A DNA stretch of 64,000 nt from Thiothrix nivea DSM 5205 (GCF_000260135.1 NZ_JH651384.1:3693-67692); one strand, 5' to 3'; counted from the first letter of the stretch, positions 6,971 through 17,360 are shown. Numbers and translations: made by a program. Notes: generated from the letters alone by a model not told the origin.

Positions 6971-6998
6971 TTGACAATCTGCATGATGTACATACAAT
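6971..6998 (+). promoter_or_regulatory. Promoter of the second toxin-antitoxin module
   Basis: TTGACA at 6971-6976 and TACAAT at 6993-6998 are separated by 16 bp. Transcription would begin near 7005, at or within a base or two of the toxin ATG (7005, or a second ATG at 7008). No ribosome binding site lies before the toxin, so its mRNA may be nearly leaderless. Confidence 0.6.
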
Positions 6999-7004
6999 GT
7001 AACT

Positions 7005-7292
7005 ATGATGCAGTTCGAGTGGGATACTAAAAAATCAGCAGCCAACCTGAAAAAGCATGGCATCTCCTTTGAGGAGGCGCGGTCAGTTTTCTATGATGAG
7101 TTTGCTGTTCAATTTTACGATGATGATCATTCTGATGATGAAGATCGTTTTTTAATGCTTGGCTTGAGCTGCGAATCCAAAATATTGCTCGTTTGTCATT
7201 GTGAGCGTGATGCTGGTCAAACCATCAGAATCATCTCCGCCCGCAAAGCCACTAAGAATGAGCGTAAGCTTTACAAAGGTAGCGCGTTATGA
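7005..7292 (+). CDS. brnT: BrnT family toxin
   Basis: 95 residues with the standard BrnT pattern: FEWDTKKSAANLKKHGISFE at the N-terminus, a central YDDDHSDDEDRFLMLGLS, and the C-terminal IRIISARKATKNERKLY. BrnT is a RelE-fold ribonuclease that is neutralised by BrnA, and the BrnTA complex represses its own promoter. The gene overlaps brnA by ATGA. The start could be either of two adjacent ATG codons (7005 or 7008); the promoter just upstream leaves almost no leader. It belongs to the last recognisable cassette, closed by attC4. Confidence 0.9.
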   Translation: MMQFEWDTKKSAANLKKHGISFEEARSVFYDEFAVQFYDDDHSDDEDRFLMLGLSCESKILLVCHCERDAGQTIRIISARKATKNERKLYKGSAL

Positions 7293-7516
7293 AAGCAGAA
7301 TATGATTTGTCAAAAATGAAACCCCGTAAAAACCCCTACGCTTCAAAATTAAAGAAATCAGTCACTATACGCTTAGGTGAAGATGTCGTTGATTATTTCA
7401 AAGACATGGCTGAAGAGTCGGGCGTTCCTTATCAAAGCCTGATCAACCTTTATCTGCGTGATTGTGTCCGACAACACCGCAAAGTTGATATTTCGTGGAT
7501 GTCAAATCAGGCTTAA
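7289..7516 (+). CDS. brnA: BrnA family antitoxin
   Basis: 75 residues, starting within the brnT stop (ATGA at 7289-7292). The ribbon-helix-helix core is visible as KKSVTIRLGEDVVDYFKDMA followed by GVPYQSLINLYLRDCV. The basic N-terminus and RHH fold fit a BrnA-type antitoxin that blocks BrnT and represses the operon. The stop at 7514-7516 is nine bases before R'' of attC4. Confidence 0.85.
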   Translation: MKAEYDLSKMKPRKNPYASKLKKSVTIRLGEDVVDYFKDMAEESGVPYQSLINLYLRDCVRQHRKVDISWMSNQA

Positions 7517-7525
7517 AAATTAAGA

Positions 7526-7614
7526 GCCAACAAGTTGCTCGACGACGGACGCGGTGACAGCCCGCGATTTTTAACAGCTTACTCCCCGCCGCGCCCGTCA
7601 ATTGAGACGTTGGC
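7526..7614 (+). other. attC4, integron cassette recombination site
   Basis: 89-bp site: R'' GCCAAC (7526-7531), AAGTTGCTCGACGACGG, the central stem as in attC2, then TCAATTGAGACGTTGGC with R' GTTGGC at 7609-7614. It is the last attC seen; to its right lie repeats, an IS and then the ordinary chromosome. Confidence 0.8.
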
Positions 7615-7689
7615 TTTTCGTGAGCCGATAGTTTTCAACTGATTAGGCGAGCAAAAAGATAAAGAATTCGTAGTCGCGCTGGTGCGCGG

Positions 7690-8330
7690 AAAATATTTTT
7701 CCAAGCCCCAATCAAAGATTAAGAACTGGTGGTTGCCCAATCTTTCAGGGTTCGATAATGTGCCGTGCCGATTCAATCAAAGATAAAAAACTTGGTGCTT
7801 TCCCGATCTTTCAGGGCTTCAAGGATTCGCCGTGCTAGCCAGACCAGAGATAAAGAATTGGTAGTTGAGCGATCTTTAAGGGTTTTGGCAATGCGCCGTG
7901 CCAGCCTGATCAAAGATAAAGAATTGGCGGTTGGCCGATCTTTCATGGCTTTCACGATATGCCGAGCCAATCCGATCAAAGATAAAGAACTGGTGGCTGC
8001 CGAATATTTCAGAGTATTCCAGAATGTGCCGCGCCAACCCAACGAAAGATAAAGAATTGGTGGCTGCCCAATCTTTCAGGGCTTTCACGATAATGCGGAG
8101 ACAGCCCAGAGAAAGATAAAGAATTGGTGGTTGACCAATCTTTCAGGGCTTCCACGATTTGCCGTGCCACCCTGATCAAAGATCAAGAATGGGTGGTTCC
8201 CGATCTTTCAGGGCTTTCATGATAGGTTGTGCCAGCCTGTGAATAGAGATCAAGAACTGGTGGTTCGCCGATCTTTCGAGGCTTTCAGGATATGGAATGC
8301 TAGGCCGATCAATGGGCGAGAGCGGGATTA
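7690..8330. repeat. 66-bp tandem repeat, block 2 (about nine units)
   Basis: AAAGAT or AGAGAT anchors at 7714, 7779, 7846, 7912, 7978, 8045, 8112, 8178 and 8245 give a period of 65-67 bp. A typical unit reads GATCAAAGATAAAGAATTGG, TGGTTGCCCAATCTTTC, AGGGCTTTCACGAT, then GCCGTGCCAACC. AAAGAT/ATCTTT and ATTGG/CCAAT give each unit a small dyad. Units diverge from one another by several bases. A weaker unit may begin near 7650. No unique spacers and no cas genes are present. Open frames on both strands here follow from the period of 22 codons. Confidence 0.85.
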
Positions 8331-8346
8331 CGAGATTGTCATACTC

Positions 8347-9469
8347 TAGGACTTACGCATTGACGAAGCAGCCCTGTCTGTGTCAGGAATAAGTTTTTCA
8401 CGCGACATAAAAGCCAATGATAAGAAGGCCCAAACGCCCACCGACAGCCAATTGCACCCTGCCAATGTACATGGGGTTTCTGATGAGTGAACCGAAATCA
8501 AGCACCTGCACCCGCCTGTCGGAAGTGATGGGCATCTCGCATGACAGTGTAAACCGCTTCCTGTTGCGGGAAGCCTATGAGCCAAAAGACCTGTTCAACG
8601 AAGCATCGCGGCTGCTGAACCTGGTGGGCGGGACATTGAATGTGGATGACAGTACGCTGGACAAACCCTACAGCCAGCATATGGAGCTGGTTGGACACTT
8701 CTGGTCAGGCAAGCACCACCGGGTGGTCAAGGGGCTGAACCTGATCACGTTGTATTACAGTGACCCGCAAGGGCGCAGCCTGCCGGTCAACTACCGGGTG
8801 TATGACAAGGCAGAGGGCAAGACCAAGAATGATTATTTCCTCGACATGCTGGAGGACGTGTTGGCATGGGGGCTGCAACCCGCCTTCATGACCGGGGATA
8901 GCTGGTATTCCTGTGTGGGCAACCTCAAAACGGTAAGAAACCACCGCATGGGGTTCCTGTTCGCTGTGGAAAGCAACCGCCGGGTATCCACCGAAAAGGG
9001 GTCATGGGTGCAGGTACAGAAACTGGACATCCCTGCTGACGGGCTGAGGGTCTGGTTACGCGAATTTGGCGAGGTAAAGCTGTTTCGGACGCAGTTAAAA
9101 GACCAACTGCGCCATTACGTGGTTTTCCTCCCGAATGCTGACGCCTATGACACCTTCCAGCAAGCGGATTTCCAGACCCTGCATGACCAGCATTGGCAGA
9201 TTGAGCAATACCACCGCATGATCAAGCAGGTCTGCCATATCGAGAAATTCCAGGTACGCGGCAACGTCCCGATACGTAACCATATCTTTGCCGCCTTGTG
9301 CAGCTATGTCCACCTGCAACAGATGCAGTTTGTTGACATCATCAGCAACGCCTACCAATGGCAACGCGACTTGTACACGGATGCTGTGGCTGCTTTTGTC
9401 AGCCGCTTCATGCAAGGCAAGCAGCACCTCAACCCACAATTTCAGGCCGCCGTCAATGCGTAAGTCCTA
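8347..9469 (+). mobile_element. IS701-like insertion sequence, 1,123 bp
   Basis: A perfect 19-bp inverted repeat bounds the element: TAGGACTTACGCATTGACG at 8347-8365 and its complement at 9451-9469. One transposase gene fills the inside, and its TAA stop lies within the right repeat. No clear target duplication is visible (flanks ACTC and TATG). The element ends one base before the start codon of the next lipoprotein gene. Confidence 0.85.
8417..9463 (+). CDS. IS701-like DDE transposase
   Basis: 348 residues. The DDE fold is suggested by LNVDDSTLDKPYSQHMELVG (first Asp), then FMTGDSWYSCVGNLKTVRNH (second Asp) and a C-terminal DQHWQIEQYHRMIKQVCHIE (Glu), the pattern of IS701/IS4-type transposases common in cyanobacteria. 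The N-terminal part (RLSEVMGISHDSVNRFL) looks like a helix-turn-helix. The ATG at 8417 gives the longest frame; a later in-frame ATG near 8484 is possible. The frame is intact, so the copy may still move. Confidence 0.75.
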   Translation: MIRRPKRPPTANCTLPMYMGFLMSEPKSSTCTRLSEVMGISHDSVNRFLLREAYEPKDLFNEASRLLNLVGGTLNVDDSTLDKPYSQHMELVGHFWSGKHHRVVKGLNLITLYYSDPQGRSLPVNYRVYDKAEGKTKNDYFLDMLEDVLAWGLQPAFMTGDSWYSCVGNLKTVRNHRMGFLFAVESNRRVSTEKGSWVQVQKLDIPADGLRVWLREFGEVKLFRTQLKDQLRHYVVFLPNADAYDTFQQADFQTLHDQHWQIEQYHRMIKQVCHIEKFQVRGNVPIRNHIFAALCSYVHLQQMQFVDIISNAYQWQRDLYTDAVAAFVSRFMQGKQHLNPQFQAAVNA

Positions 9470-9470
9470 T

Positions 9471-10079
9471 ATGAGTAAGTGGTTGTTCCGGTGGGTTGGG
9501 CTGGTTTTCTTGTCTGCCTGCGCCCCGCAATATGAAACCCGCTACGAACTCACCCCGCCTACCAGCACCGCAGGTCTGGCCTGCCTCAACCGCTGCCAGA
9601 CGCAAACGCAAGCCTGTAACCAGCAATGCAGCCAGCAATACGCCCAATGTGGCGTGCAGGCCGGGCAACAGGCAAAGCTGGCTTTACCCGGCCAGTTGAA
9701 AGACTACGACAGCAAACTGAATGTCTGGCAAAATGACATGGAACGCTACGAATCCGACCTGCGCTTTTACGAAATGGAAGTGCGCCAGCGCGAAGTGCTT
9801 GCCGACCTGAACCGGTTTGCTTGCGACCGTGATGGCAAGGATTCGGCAAGCTGCGTGCGCCATCCCTCCCGCCTGCACAGTTCCTGGCTGTATGAACCGC
9901 GCAGCCCCGGCTCGCCACCCTCCCGCCCGACCCTGGAAAGCGAAACCGCCCGCATCCGCAACCTGAGTTGCTCCCAGGATTGCAAATGTGACGGACAATA
10001 CCGCCAGTGCTACGCCAGTTGCGGCGGCACGGTCAAGCCTTACCAGTTCTGCACGGATAATTGCCCGACACGTCAGTGA
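9471..10079 (+). CDS. Cysteine-rich putative lipoprotein of unknown function
   Basis: 202 residues if started at 9471 (MSKWLFRWVGLVFLSACAPQ). The signal peptide ends in a lipobox with cysteine at residue 17. The mature protein has paired-cysteine clusters near the start (LACLNRCQTQTQACNQQC, then YAQC) and at the end (LSCSQDCKCDGQYRQC, CYASCGG, FCTDNC), and a Gln- and Asp-rich middle that may be helical. The ATG is one base past the IS701-like element, so the natural leader and ribosome binding site have been replaced by IS sequence. Expression may be lost or driven from the IS. I do not recognise the family. Confidence 0.65.
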   Translation: MSKWLFRWVGLVFLSACAPQYETRYELTPPTSTAGLACLNRCQTQTQACNQQCSQQYAQCGVQAGQQAKLALPGQLKDYDSKLNVWQNDMERYESDLRFYEMEVRQREVLADLNRFACDRDGKDSASCVRHPSRLHSSWLYEPRSPGSPPSRPTLESETARIRNLSCSQDCKCDGQYRQCYASCGGTVKPYQFCTDNCPTRQ

Positions 10080-10102
10080 TAATCACCCATTTACTGAGCA
10101 AT

Positions 10103-10126
10103 CTGCTGGTAATCTGCCAGCAGGCT
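10103..10126 (+). terminator. Weak hairpin after the lipoprotein gene
   Basis: CTGCTGG (10103-10109) and CCAGCAG (10117-10123) form a 7-bp stem about 25 bp after the stop, followed by GCTTTGT rather than a real T-run. It could be a weak terminator ahead of leuS. Confidence 0.3.
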
Positions 10127-10150
10127 TTGTATGCTTCGCTCCTTTGATAA

Positions 10151-12771
<2,621 letters not shown>

Positions 12772-12772
<1 letters not shown>

Positions 12773-13269
12773 TGAAAAAGCTGCTGCTCATCCTCAACGT
12801 GCTGGTCTGGCTGACTGCCTGCGGCGGCGAACCCTTTCACCTGCGCGGCGAAAAGCCGTTGCCTGCGGTGTTAAGCCAAGGCGTTTATCTGGCAGGCATC
12901 GACCCGCGCAGTGATTTCGGTATTGCCTTGCGTGACGGGTTGGAGGACGCCGGAGCCGAGATCAAGCAGGATGAGCAAGCCGCAGCAACCACCCTCACTA
13001 TCCTCAAACTGGATGAAAGCCGTTCGGTATCCGGTTATTCCTCTACCCGGCAGGTGCGCGAGTTCAACCACTTCGTCAACGTCAATTTCAGGGTCAAGGC
13101 TCGTGGCATGGCGGAAGGGGTGGAGCGTTCCGTGAATGCAGAACGTTCTCAGGTATACGACGGCAAATACGTGCTTGGCACGGCGGAGGAAGAAGCCGTG
13201 ATCAAGGAAGACTTGCGCCGGGAAGCTGTGCGGTTGATCCTGCTGCGTTTGCAGGCAGTTAAGCCTTGA
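12772..13269 (+). CDS. lptE: LPS-assembly lipoprotein LptE
   Basis: 165 residues. A lipoprotein signal (MKKLLLILNVLVWLTACGG) with the lipobox cysteine at 17 is followed by FHLRG, the family hallmark (GFHLRG in relatives). LptE plugs the LptD barrel in the outer membrane during LPS export. Gene order leuS-lptE is conserved in gammaproteobacteria, and the TGATG overlap implies translational coupling. In many relatives holA follows; here the next gene is convergent and overlaps the last 11 bp instead, so holA is not adjacent. Confidence 0.9.
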
Positions 13270-14146
13270 TCCGTTGCTGAACGATTTTCGCCAGCGCTGA
13301 CGAATCCAGATCCCCATCCCCCTGATCCACCAACGCCTGCATGTAGTCGGCGGCACGGTGCGTGCCCGGCATGTTCAAGCCGAATGACGCAATCGTATCA
13401 GTGACGATGTGCATGTCCTTGTTGTGCAGTTTGGCCATGAAGCCGGGCTGGTAGTTTTCATCCAGAATCCGTTGCCCGTGCAGTTCCAATACCCGCGAAT
13501 AAGCGAAACCGCCCAATAAGGCTGCCCGTACCTTGGCAGGGTCTACGCCCGCTGCTTTGGCCATTTCCAGTGCTTCGGTAACAGCCACAATGGTCTGCGC
13601 TGCAATTAACTGGTTGCAGGCTTTGGTCAATTGGCCTGCGCCGTGGCCGCCGATGTGGGTGATGGTTTTGCCCATGGTTTCGAGGGCAGGGCGGGCATAT
13701 TCCAGATCGTCTGCGCTGCCGCCAACCATGATGGTGAGGGTTCCGGCAATTGCGCCGACATCGCCGCCGGAGACGGGGGCATCGAGGAAGCAGATGCCTT
13801 TTTCTGCCAGTTTCGCCGCGATTTCACGGGTGGTGACTGGGGAAATGGTACTCATGTCGATCACCAGCAGGCCGGGTTTTGCGCCTTCGATTACGCCGTT
13901 TTCACCCAAGAGTACGGCTTCCACATCCGGCGTGTCGGAAACCATCGAGATCACGATGTCGGCGTTGGCGGCGAGTTCCGCAGGGCTGGCGTAGAAGGCG
14001 GCTCCAAGGTCGGTGAGTTCCTGCGCGGATTCGGGGCGGCGAGCGTAAACAGCCAGTGGGAAACCGGCTTGCAACAGGTTTTTGCACATGGGGTTGCCCA
14101 TGATGCCAGGGCCGATCCAGCCGATGGTGGGTTTAGTGGTTTGCAT
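13259..14146 (-). CDS. Beta-hydroxyacid dehydrogenase (tartronate semialdehyde reductase type)
   Basis: 295 residues. The N-terminal Rossmann motif is IGWIGPGIMGNPMCKNL, the substrate motif is FLDAPVSGGDVGAIAGTL, and the catalytic lysine motif is GAGQLTKACNQLI. The best fit is 2-hydroxy-3-oxopropionate reductase (GarR/GlxR), which converts tartronate semialdehyde to glycerate in glyoxylate salvage; 3-hydroxyisobutyrate dehydrogenase is the main alternative and cannot be excluded from sequence. The 3' end overlaps lptE by 11 bp in opposite orientation. No related gene lies nearby to decide the substrate. Confidence 0.8.
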   Translation of the reverse strand: MQTTKPTIGWIGPGIMGNPMCKNLLQAGFPLAVYARRPESAQELTDLGAAFYASPAELAANADIVISMVSDTPDVEAVLLGENGVIEGAKPGLLVIDMSTISPVTTREIAAKLAEKGICFLDAPVSGGDVGAIAGTLTIMVGGSADDLEYARPALETMGKTITHIGGHGAGQLTKACNQLIAAQTIVAVTEALEMAKAAGVDPAKVRAALLGGFAYSRVLELHGQRILDENYQPGFMAKLHNKDMHIVTDTIASFGLNMPGTHRAADYMQALVDQGDGDLDSSALAKIVQQRIKA

Positions 14147-14185
14147 AAGCTTGCCTTGTTTTGCTACTTCTTGAGATGTCCGGAA

Positions 14186-14791
14186 TTACTGGGATGGATC
14201 AGCCCCCTCCTTTGACTGAATCCTGTCCTCCTTCCCGGACAGCAGGTTGCGGATGTTGGACTGATGCCGCCAGAAAATCAGCACTGCCATGAATAGTACC
14301 CCCAAGGTAGGCCAGATATGTTGTGTGATGAACCAGAAATACAGGGGTGAAAGCGCAGTGGCAATTAATGCAGCAAGCGAGGAAATCTTGAAGCCTTTCG
14401 CCATTAGCAGCCAAGTCGCCACAAACGCCAAACCCGCATAGACATTGACGCCTAGGAACACGCCGATCGCCGTTGCGACGCCCTTGCCCCCCTTGAAGCG
14501 GTAGTAAAGCGGGTAAAGATGCCCCAGAAAGGCTGCGATGCCAATCAGGATCAACCAGTTATAGTTCAGGTCAAACAGCCTGCCGACCAGCACAGGGATC
14601 AGCCCCTTGAGCAAATCCCCCACCAGGGTGATAGCTGCCGCCTTCTTGCCGCCATGCCGCAATACATTGGTCGCACCGGGGTTGTTGGAGCCTATGGTGC
14701 GCGGGTCGGGCAGCCCCATCAGCTTGCAGGTGATGATGGCAGTGGAAATGGAGCCGAGCAGGTAGGCAAGCACAATCAGCAAGTATGGCAT
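14186..14791 (-). CDS. plsY: Glycerol-3-phosphate acyltransferase PlsY
   Basis: 201 residues with about five membrane segments. Uses acyl-phosphate to acylate glycerol-3-phosphate, the first step of phospholipid synthesis, in the inner membrane. Family motifs are GSISTAIITCKLMG, then GSNNPGATNVLRHGGKKAA and GHLYPLYYRFKGGKGVATA. The start at 14791 (MPYLLIVLAYLLGS) places the first membrane segment at the N-terminus; a longer frame to 14863 adds an unlikely polar leader. It diverges from the coiled-coil gene at 14967. Confidence 0.95.
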   Translation of the reverse strand: MPYLLIVLAYLLGSISTAIITCKLMGLPDPRTIGSNNPGATNVLRHGGKKAAAITLVGDLLKGLIPVLVGRLFDLNYNWLILIGIAAFLGHLYPLYYRFKGGKGVATAIGVFLGVNVYAGLAFVATWLLMAKGFKISSLAALIATALSPLYFWFITQHIWPTLGVLFMAVLIFWRHQSNIRNLLSGKEDRIQSKEGADPSQ

Positions 14792-14966
14792 GGCGTTATC
14801 CGTGGTCAAAGGTCGATTATTGTAAAACCGTAATGCTAGCAGAGAAGCACAGTCCGTTGACATACAGTTTGCCAGTGTCAGCCCTGAGTATGGCCTGATG
14901 GCGAGCCAGCCTATCTGTGCTACAGTACGCCGCCATCAACGATACAAGACTTGGGCGGGGAACCAA

Positions 14967-16043
14967 ATGACTGAAACAAAACCAAAAGCGGCGGCAAAAC
15001 CGGCGGCAGAAGTACACATGAACACTGATCACGGGCTTGACGCAGCGCTGGAACAGATTCAGGAAGAAACCAGTAAGCACACCCGGCAGCAGCAGAAAAT
15101 TATGCAGCAGCTGGCGCATGACATTGAAGCAACCTTCGGGCGTATCCAGCAAAACATCCAGAATCGCGAGCAAGTACAGCATCAAGTTACCGAGGAATTG
15201 CTCAACAGCATCCGTGCGCGATTCTCGGCTTATGACGAACAGCGCGAACACATCCTGGAAACCATGACCCAGCGTGAGCACGCGCAAAACACCATTACCC
15301 AGGAACTGCTGGAAAACATCAGCAAGCGCTTCGCCCTCCAGGAAGAGCAGCGTGAAAGCATCCTGCAAGGGCTGCGCAGCGCGTTCGAGCAGATCCAGCT
15401 TGATAACCAGGAGCGCGATTCACACCACGACTCCATGCTGGAAGCGTTGGCACAGCGGATGCGCGACATGAACCAAGAAATGCAGAACAGTAGTCAGGCG
15501 CGTGACCAAAGCCAGGAAAAAATGCTCCATTCGCTGACCGGCCATTTGAAGCTGATGCAGGAAGAGATGCGCCAGGAACAGCGCGAGCATGAAACCCTGA
15601 TCAAGGCCGAGCGCGAACACCACGAGCGCAACTACCGGCGTGTCCGCTGGCTGGCCTTGCCCGGCATGGTGCTGGCTGGGCTGGCCGTGTTCTATATGGT
15701 GCACATCGTCAACGTCATGGAAGATGCGATGGGGTCAATGAGTGGTGACATGAAGGCCATCAAGGGAACCATGCAGGGCATGTCCACCAATATGGATCAG
15801 ATCACCGCCTACACCGGCGACATGTCACAATCCGTCGGTAGTATGCAGCCGATGGCGGCGGACATGAAAACCATGAGTCAGGACATGGCCAACATGACGC
15901 AAAACGTGCAGGGGCTACACGACAGCACGCAGCAGATGAACCAGAACGTGGCCTACATGGGGCAGGATGTGAACCATATGAGCAGGCAGGTTGCCCCGAC
16001 CATGAAGGGGATGCGGGCCATGATGCCTTGGGAATGGAAGTAA
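14967..16043 (+). CDS. Coiled-coil inner-membrane protein with Met-rich repeats, unknown
   Basis: 358 residues from the ATG at 14967 (MTETKPKAAAKPAAE), behind GGGG. Three parts are visible. Residues about 20-220 are a long, charged coiled coil with loose repeats of about 30 residues (ILETMTQREHAQNTITQELL echoed by QHQVTEELLNSI and DSMLEALAQRMRD). A single membrane span follows at about 228-249 (LALPGMVLAGLAVFYMVHIV). The C-terminal 100 residues are a second helical array with M-x6-7-M spacing (MSGDMKAIKGTMQGMSTNMD). It resembles methyl-accepting-type or tether proteins in shape, but no known domain is recognised. It is followed 17 bp later by bioH. Confidence 0.7.
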   Translation: MTETKPKAAAKPAAEVHMNTDHGLDAALEQIQEETSKHTRQQQKIMQQLAHDIEATFGRIQQNIQNREQVQHQVTEELLNSIRARFSAYDEQREHILETMTQREHAQNTITQELLENISKRFALQEEQRESILQGLRSAFEQIQLDNQERDSHHDSMLEALAQRMRDMNQEMQNSSQARDQSQEKMLHSLTGHLKLMQEEMRQEQREHETLIKAEREHHERNYRRVRWLALPGMVLAGLAVFYMVHIVNVMEDAMGSMSGDMKAIKGTMQGMSTNMDQITAYTGDMSQSVGSMQPMAADMKTMSQDMANMTQNVQGLHDSTQQMNQNVAYMGQDVNHMSRQVAPTMKGMRAMMPWEWK

Positions 16044-16060
16044 CAGAAGGGGAGTATTGA

Positions 16061-16819
16061 TTGCAGCACCTTTATTCACATACTGTTGGCAAAGGCAGGC
16101 CGCTGGTGCTTCTGCATGGCTGGGGAATGAACAGCCGCGTGTGGGGGCCTGTCCTGTCCGAGCTGGAAAAGCTTGCCCGGGTCACCTGCATCGACCTGCC
16201 GGGGCACGGCAACAACAGCCATTTGCCGCTTGGCTTGCTGGAAACCGCCATCGACCAACTTGCCGGTCACATTCCGCAAGACGCGATCATGATGGGCTGG
16301 TCGCTGGGCGGCCTGATTGCGCAAGGTCTGGCGCATGCCCTGCCGGACAAGGTTGCCGGTCTGGCCATGATTGCCAGCACCCCCAAATTCGTGGCGGAAG
16401 GCGGCTGGCAGCACGGTGTTAGCCCTGAGTTGCTCGCCACTTTCGGCAATAACCTGCAAGTTGACTATATGGGAACGGTACGGCGCTTTTTCGCCCTGCA
16501 ATTTCTCAATACCAAAACCGATAGCCGTATGGTCAACGTCCTGCGGGAAACCATCATGGAACAGCCTGCCAGTATCAGCGCGCTGGAAGATGGCCTCAAC
16601 ATCTTACGTACTGCCGATTTTTCGCAGATGCCAGTCAAACAGCCCAGCCTGTGGATGCTGGGGAAGCTCGACAAGCTGATTCCGGTGTCGTTGGCTGACG
16701 CGCTGCCCGGTATGGGGTATGGGCATATCGCACTGATCAATAGCGCAGCACATGTGCCTTTCGTGACTCACCCGGCGATTTTCATGGGGCATGTTGGAGC
16801 ATTTCTGAAAACATTCTGA
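16061..16819 (+). CDS. bioH: Pimeloyl-ACP methyl ester carboxylesterase BioH
   Basis: 252 residues, alpha/beta hydrolase that removes the methyl group from pimeloyl-ACP methyl ester in biotin synthesis. The nucleophile elbow is GWSLGG with Ser81, the acid is in MLGKLDKLIP, and the His is in NSAAHVPFVTHP. HGWGMNSRVWGP gives the oxyanion region. The start is a TTG at 16061 behind AGGGGAG; no ATG or GTG fits upstream. Other bio genes are not in the window. Confidence 0.85.
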   Translation: MQHLYSHTVGKGRPLVLLHGWGMNSRVWGPVLSELEKLARVTCIDLPGHGNNSHLPLGLLETAIDQLAGHIPQDAIMMGWSLGGLIAQGLAHALPDKVAGLAMIASTPKFVAEGGWQHGVSPELLATFGNNLQVDYMGTVRRFFALQFLNTKTDSRMVNVLRETIMEQPASISALEDGLNILRTADFSQMPVKQPSLWMLGKLDKLIPVSLADALPGMGYGHIALINSAAHVPFVTHPAIFMGHVGAFLKTF

Positions 16820-16824
16820 TGAGG

Positions 16825-16854
16825 TTGTGCTGGCTTATGCCATCAGTGTATAAT
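16825..16854 (+). promoter_or_regulatory. Promoter of rpsO
   Basis: TTGTGC at 16825-16830 and a perfect TATAAT at 16849-16854 with 18-bp spacing, 42 bp before the rpsO start and just after the bioH stop. Confidence 0.65.
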
Positions 16855-16895
16855 CGCCGCCTTTTTAGCAACCCTTAAATCTGGAGCCTAGGCGA

Positions 16896-17165
16896 ATGTC
16901 TCTGAGTGCAGAAGAAAAGGCTGGTGTTGTCGCGCAATACCGCCAATCAGATACAGATACCGGGTCCCCGGAGGTGCAGGTTGCGCTGCTGACAGCGCGT
17001 ATCAAGCATCTGGCGGACCATTTTGCAAACCACAAACATGACCATCATTCCCGTCGCGGTATGCTGGCCATGGTAAACCAGCGCCGCAAGCTGCTGGATT
17101 ACCTCAAGCGCAAGGATTTGGGCCGTTACCAAGCCCTGATCAGCAGCCTCGGCCTGCGTCGCTAA
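16896..17165 (+). CDS. rpsO: Small ribosomal subunit protein uS15
   Basis: 89 residues, the standard length. Binds 16S rRNA in the platform of the 30S subunit. Typical blocks are [40 protein letters not shown] and [17 protein letters not shown]. It has its own promoter and terminator and is followed by pnp, the classic rpsO-pnp order. In E. coli S15 represses its own translation; I did not identify the equivalent pseudoknot here. Confidence 0.98.
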   Translation: MSLSAEEKAGVVAQYRQSDTDTGSPEVQVALLTARIKHLADHFANHKHDHHSRRGMLAMVNQRRKLLDYLKRKDLGRYQALISSLGLRR

Positions 17166-17181
17166 TCCGATACAAGCCAGA

Positions 17182-17213
17182 CAAAACACCGCCTTTGTGC
17201 GGTGTTTTGTTAT
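17182..17213 (+). terminator. Rho-independent terminator after rpsO
   Basis: CAAAACACCGC (17182-17192) and GCGGTGTTTTG (17199-17209) form a perfect 11-bp stem with loop CTTTGT and trailing T-rich bases, 17 bp after the rpsO stop. Confidence 0.9.
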
Positions 17214-17251
17214 ATAGATTTTGATTTTTTAAAGTAAGTTCGTCACGCAGT

Positions 17252-17309
17252 AAGGTTGTTGAAAAGGGTTTTGCCATCAACCTTCGTCAAAATTCTTCTC
17301 AACAGCCTG
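17252..17309 (+). promoter_or_regulatory. Leader hairpin of pnp (likely RNase III processing site)
   Basis: The arms at 17252-17273 and 17288-17309 can pair over 22 positions with only a few wobble or mismatched pairs (AAGGTTGTTGAAAAGGGTTT against AATTCTTCTCAACAGCCT). It lies 51-109 bp upstream of the pnp start. In E. coli a long pnp leader hairpin is cut by RNase III and then used by PNPase to repress its own synthesis; position and form agree. Confidence 0.6.
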
Positions 17310-17360
17310 CCCGTGACACCCCACAAAATCCAATGAATCCTTATAAGGAAAAGAAACGTA

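Noticed and set aside
7773-8042. Repeat protein with 22-residue units
   Set aside because: The period of 66 bp keeps frames open on both strands; units vary from 65 to 67 bp, which breaks the frame, and no start signals are present.
7690-8330. CRISPR array
   Set aside because: The repeats run head to tail for the full 66-bp period without unique spacers, units are diverged, and no cas gene is present.
1-9470. Prophage or integrative conjugative element
   Set aside because: No phage, conjugation or tyrosine integrase gene is seen; attC sites and IS elements explain the region.
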